64,000 bases of DNA from JAXHUM01 sp034189325 (GTDB lineage Bacteria > Desulfobacterota > DSM-4660 > Desulfatiglandales > Desulfatiglandaceae): positions 62,001 to 126,000 of the forward strand of contig JAXHUM010000062.1 in NCBI GenBank assembly GCA_034189325.1, written 5' to 3'. A program made the position numbers and the translations under genes. Below, piece by piece: positions 63,401-64,000 of the stretch (its first letter is position 1; every line of letters starts with the position of its first letter). Below the pieces are notes generated by a model. That model did no database searches and was not told the origin of the DNA. It saw only the letters and a list, made by a program, of their open reading frames with translations.

Positions 63401-64000
63401 TGGATACTTTCCTGGATGTGGGTATCAATGAAGATATTGTTCAGGGAATCATTGCCCTGACCCGACACGAATGGTTTGCGTGGGATTGCTACAGGAGGTT
63501 CTTGCAGTCATACGGTATGGCTTTCGGGCTCATGAGAAACGAGTTCGATGATATTATCGGCCAACACAAAACGGCCCTGGGGGTCCCATACAAAAAGGAT
63601 TTCAGCGGCGACCAGATGAGAAGCCTTGCCCTGAAATATAAAGATTGTATTCGTGATTATGGTATCATCATAGAAGAATCGCCGTTTGAACAGCTCTACG
63701 TGACCATCAAAAAGGTTTTTGATTCCTGGAACACGACAAAAGCGAGGACTTATCGTAATATCATTGGAATTTCAAACGATTGGGGAACAGCGGTCACTGT
63801 GCAACAGATGGTGTTCGGAAACCTCACGGGGCAATCAGGCTCGGGGGTGGTGTTTACCCATAGTCCCCGTTGGTCGGGCGATATGATTAATCTATGGGGG
63901 GATTTTACTTTAGCCAATCAGGGAGAGGACGTTGTTTCGGGTCTCGTTAAGACTCTGCCGATCTCCGTGAAACAGGCTGAAGAAGAAAACAGGGATTCTT
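60424..64000 (+). CDS. PPDK/PEP-synthase-type protein with ~900-residue N-terminal extension (partial, 3' end outside window)
   Basis: An open frame from ATG 60424 to the window end, 1192 codons without a stop. Residues 1 to about 895 are largely alpha-helical by composition and match no family I recognise. From residue about 900 the PPDK/PEP synthase ATP-grasp domain begins: YLGNKGLNLVKLNQNGFPVPPGFIITTE, SVRSGAPISQPGMMDTFLDVG (about 980) and later VQQMVFGNLTGQSGSGVVFTH. Ordinary PPDKs start at this domain and total about 880 residues, so this would be a giant fusion. The ribosome-binding site is weak (TGAGGTC). A missed start within the extension cannot be excluded. Confidence 0.7.
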   Translation, partial: MPSKALEVNLASSRVDVSVSKKHRILQEVMAKYQGIMKGLNTFLEELAHPYRNWSFIVKEARGYALNYFHLLKAHQKGPEASRIYIDVFAEALEQASGEQVKTDAADNLLLYLRTIITESGDRFPDFKVSLDYGFDLIHGLDESHFLLFVKSYYQINKVARTILKAAPINIDYRALNRLLEKYLRHVYTYWLNKEEPLEWFCQESGLGSDVSDEVRAIFALITHDRLTHYQGVLTDVAHRDRQDSETLLRKLMEFPGFNEIVDVYRTIPFSLFEEGEKIGEGNYWKLIFLFFNVNNAGLALLHEETLREINRTMTWIIENQKTHDIQNLIQKTFSVLKTSSREFPATALDCVRNMGMSVYKIDDSDLVDFFIDSVIELEFQTPDFKGVGDDWQMRANAVHIYNIRTWLELIEFNPKWSKKLLSSLIIYLSLGGVFIKDTDLFPRDITNLLNSEIGPVYNLVKQLSRLFPVYFNEIGAEGLLREISTRIDEVCRRQDVLIHFLRKQSHVESSNKIIGLMEATVDFWRTKNREVVQEFVPPNIFEQIESEGPYIDGVHLLINHLFQSRGFRGINDLLKVPPESIKEISAEVSGVSQTDVERVELAITFYKLLNQKYHLSFTEFDHYLNQLQLRIFPYLDKLREALGESDPRRKIYKILSYLARLKGLILSPEAYEVREDIYRKRHFAVDIPSMYGSYHEMKFDALGLTLRLESLVNVLFEELVDSIELKLITRDTFVHIYDYLTLFYRALQLDGILSSEMERQLDLLAHSLKVRGFSFTQFLDIFKGFSQSVRNIVNDHFNNIHQQNLIKILGRLPQERLLSKYKWRKDRLDQENHVHIASEIFLRERIATALGLQQLDLFLSRIMNTLFQQADKLPREGLRLLLNYDPQKVTTPINPVHREVSDIIYLGNKGLNLVKLNQNGFPVPPGFIITTEIFRCRDIVDNYPPANDNLRSQIEREIRTLERLTGKSFGQPKNPLLLSVRSGAPISQPGMMDTFLDVGINEDIVQGIIALTRHEWFAWDCYRRFLQSYGMAFGLMRNEFDDIIGQHKTALGVPYKKDFSGDQMRSLALKYKDCIRDYGIIIEESPFEQLYVTIKKVFDSWNTTKARTYRNIIGISNDWGTAVTVQQMVFGNLTGQSGSGVVFTHSPRWSGDMINLWGDFTLANQGEDVVSGLVKTLPISVKQAEEENRDS

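Overview
The window reads as a strict anaerobe, most likely a Desulfobacterota (former Deltaproteobacteria) genome assembled from a metagenome. This is inferred from gene content: oxygen-labile 2-hydroxyacyl-CoA dehydratase-type enzymes with ATP-driven activases, heterodisulfide-reductase (Hdr/CCG) iron-sulfur proteins, a 2-oxoacid:ferredoxin oxidoreductase, DUF169 and DUF4418 proteins, and a TonB/outer-membrane receptor system (Gram-negative). A run of 100 N flanked by two identical 121-bp segments (12228-12569) marks a scaffold join. No rRNA, tRNA or CRISPR array was seen.

Layout. (1) 39-11718, minus strand: a collinear anaerobic reductase island. In transcription order it holds a broken double-cubane-cluster protein (DCCP) gene, metNIQ-type importer genes, a DUF169 gene, a DCCP activase and an intact DCCP (E. 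coli YjiL/YjiM-like), a second activase with two 2-hydroxyacyl-CoA dehydratase subunits, an exported rhodanese and an HdrC/HdrB fusion. A relic of a further DCCP 3' end sits directly before the rhodanese gene. (2) 11719-13806: degraded and non-coding DNA with the scaffold gap. (3) 13807-24845, plus strand: a branched-chain-type (Liv) ABC importer operon with two permeases, two ATPases, an acyl-CoA ligase between the ATPase genes, and three paralogous binding lipoproteins. (4) 25195-31375, plus: a zinc-ribbon protein, a DUF4418 membrane protein, a MacB/FtsX-type ABC system with two permeases and one ATPase, and an orphan TAXI-type binding lipoprotein. (5) 31501-39442, minus: a complete TonB-ExbB-ExbD / outer-membrane receptor locus that also carries a NapH-like membrane ferredoxin, a 23-repeat Asp-rich exported protein and two small unknown proteins. 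(6) 39948-42502, minus: a second pair of 2-hydroxyacyl-CoA dehydratase subunits without its own activase. (7) 43213-55234: mostly single genes or short operons, namely YceI, korA-korB-small ORF-SDR, a metallo-beta-lactamase fold lipoprotein, an MsrA-MsrB fusion, a CrtI-like FAD enzyme, a DapB-like dehydrogenase, a cupin and a tandem universal stress protein. (8) 55735-56069: relic of an ISL3-type transposase. (9) 56514-60093, plus: a tightly overlapping CCG / FAD (GlcD-like) / CCG operon. (10) 60424-64000, plus: the start of a very long protein whose C-terminal visible part is a pyruvate phosphate dikinase/PEP-synthase type domain; it runs off the window.

How the parts may fit together (inference): acids enter through the Liv-type importer and are activated by the co-encoded ligase. 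The resulting acyl-CoA esters or 2-hydroxyacyl-CoAs are handled by the dehydratase-type enzymes, which need low-potential electrons delivered by activases. Ferredoxin from KorAB and the Hdr/CCG modules are the likely electron sources. The best candidate for undescribed biology is the 39-11718 island, where a DCCP and a dehydratase pair are linked with a metNIQ-type importer, DUF169, rhodanese and Hdr proteins. The TonB locus with a built-in membrane ferredoxin and Asp-repeat protein is second.
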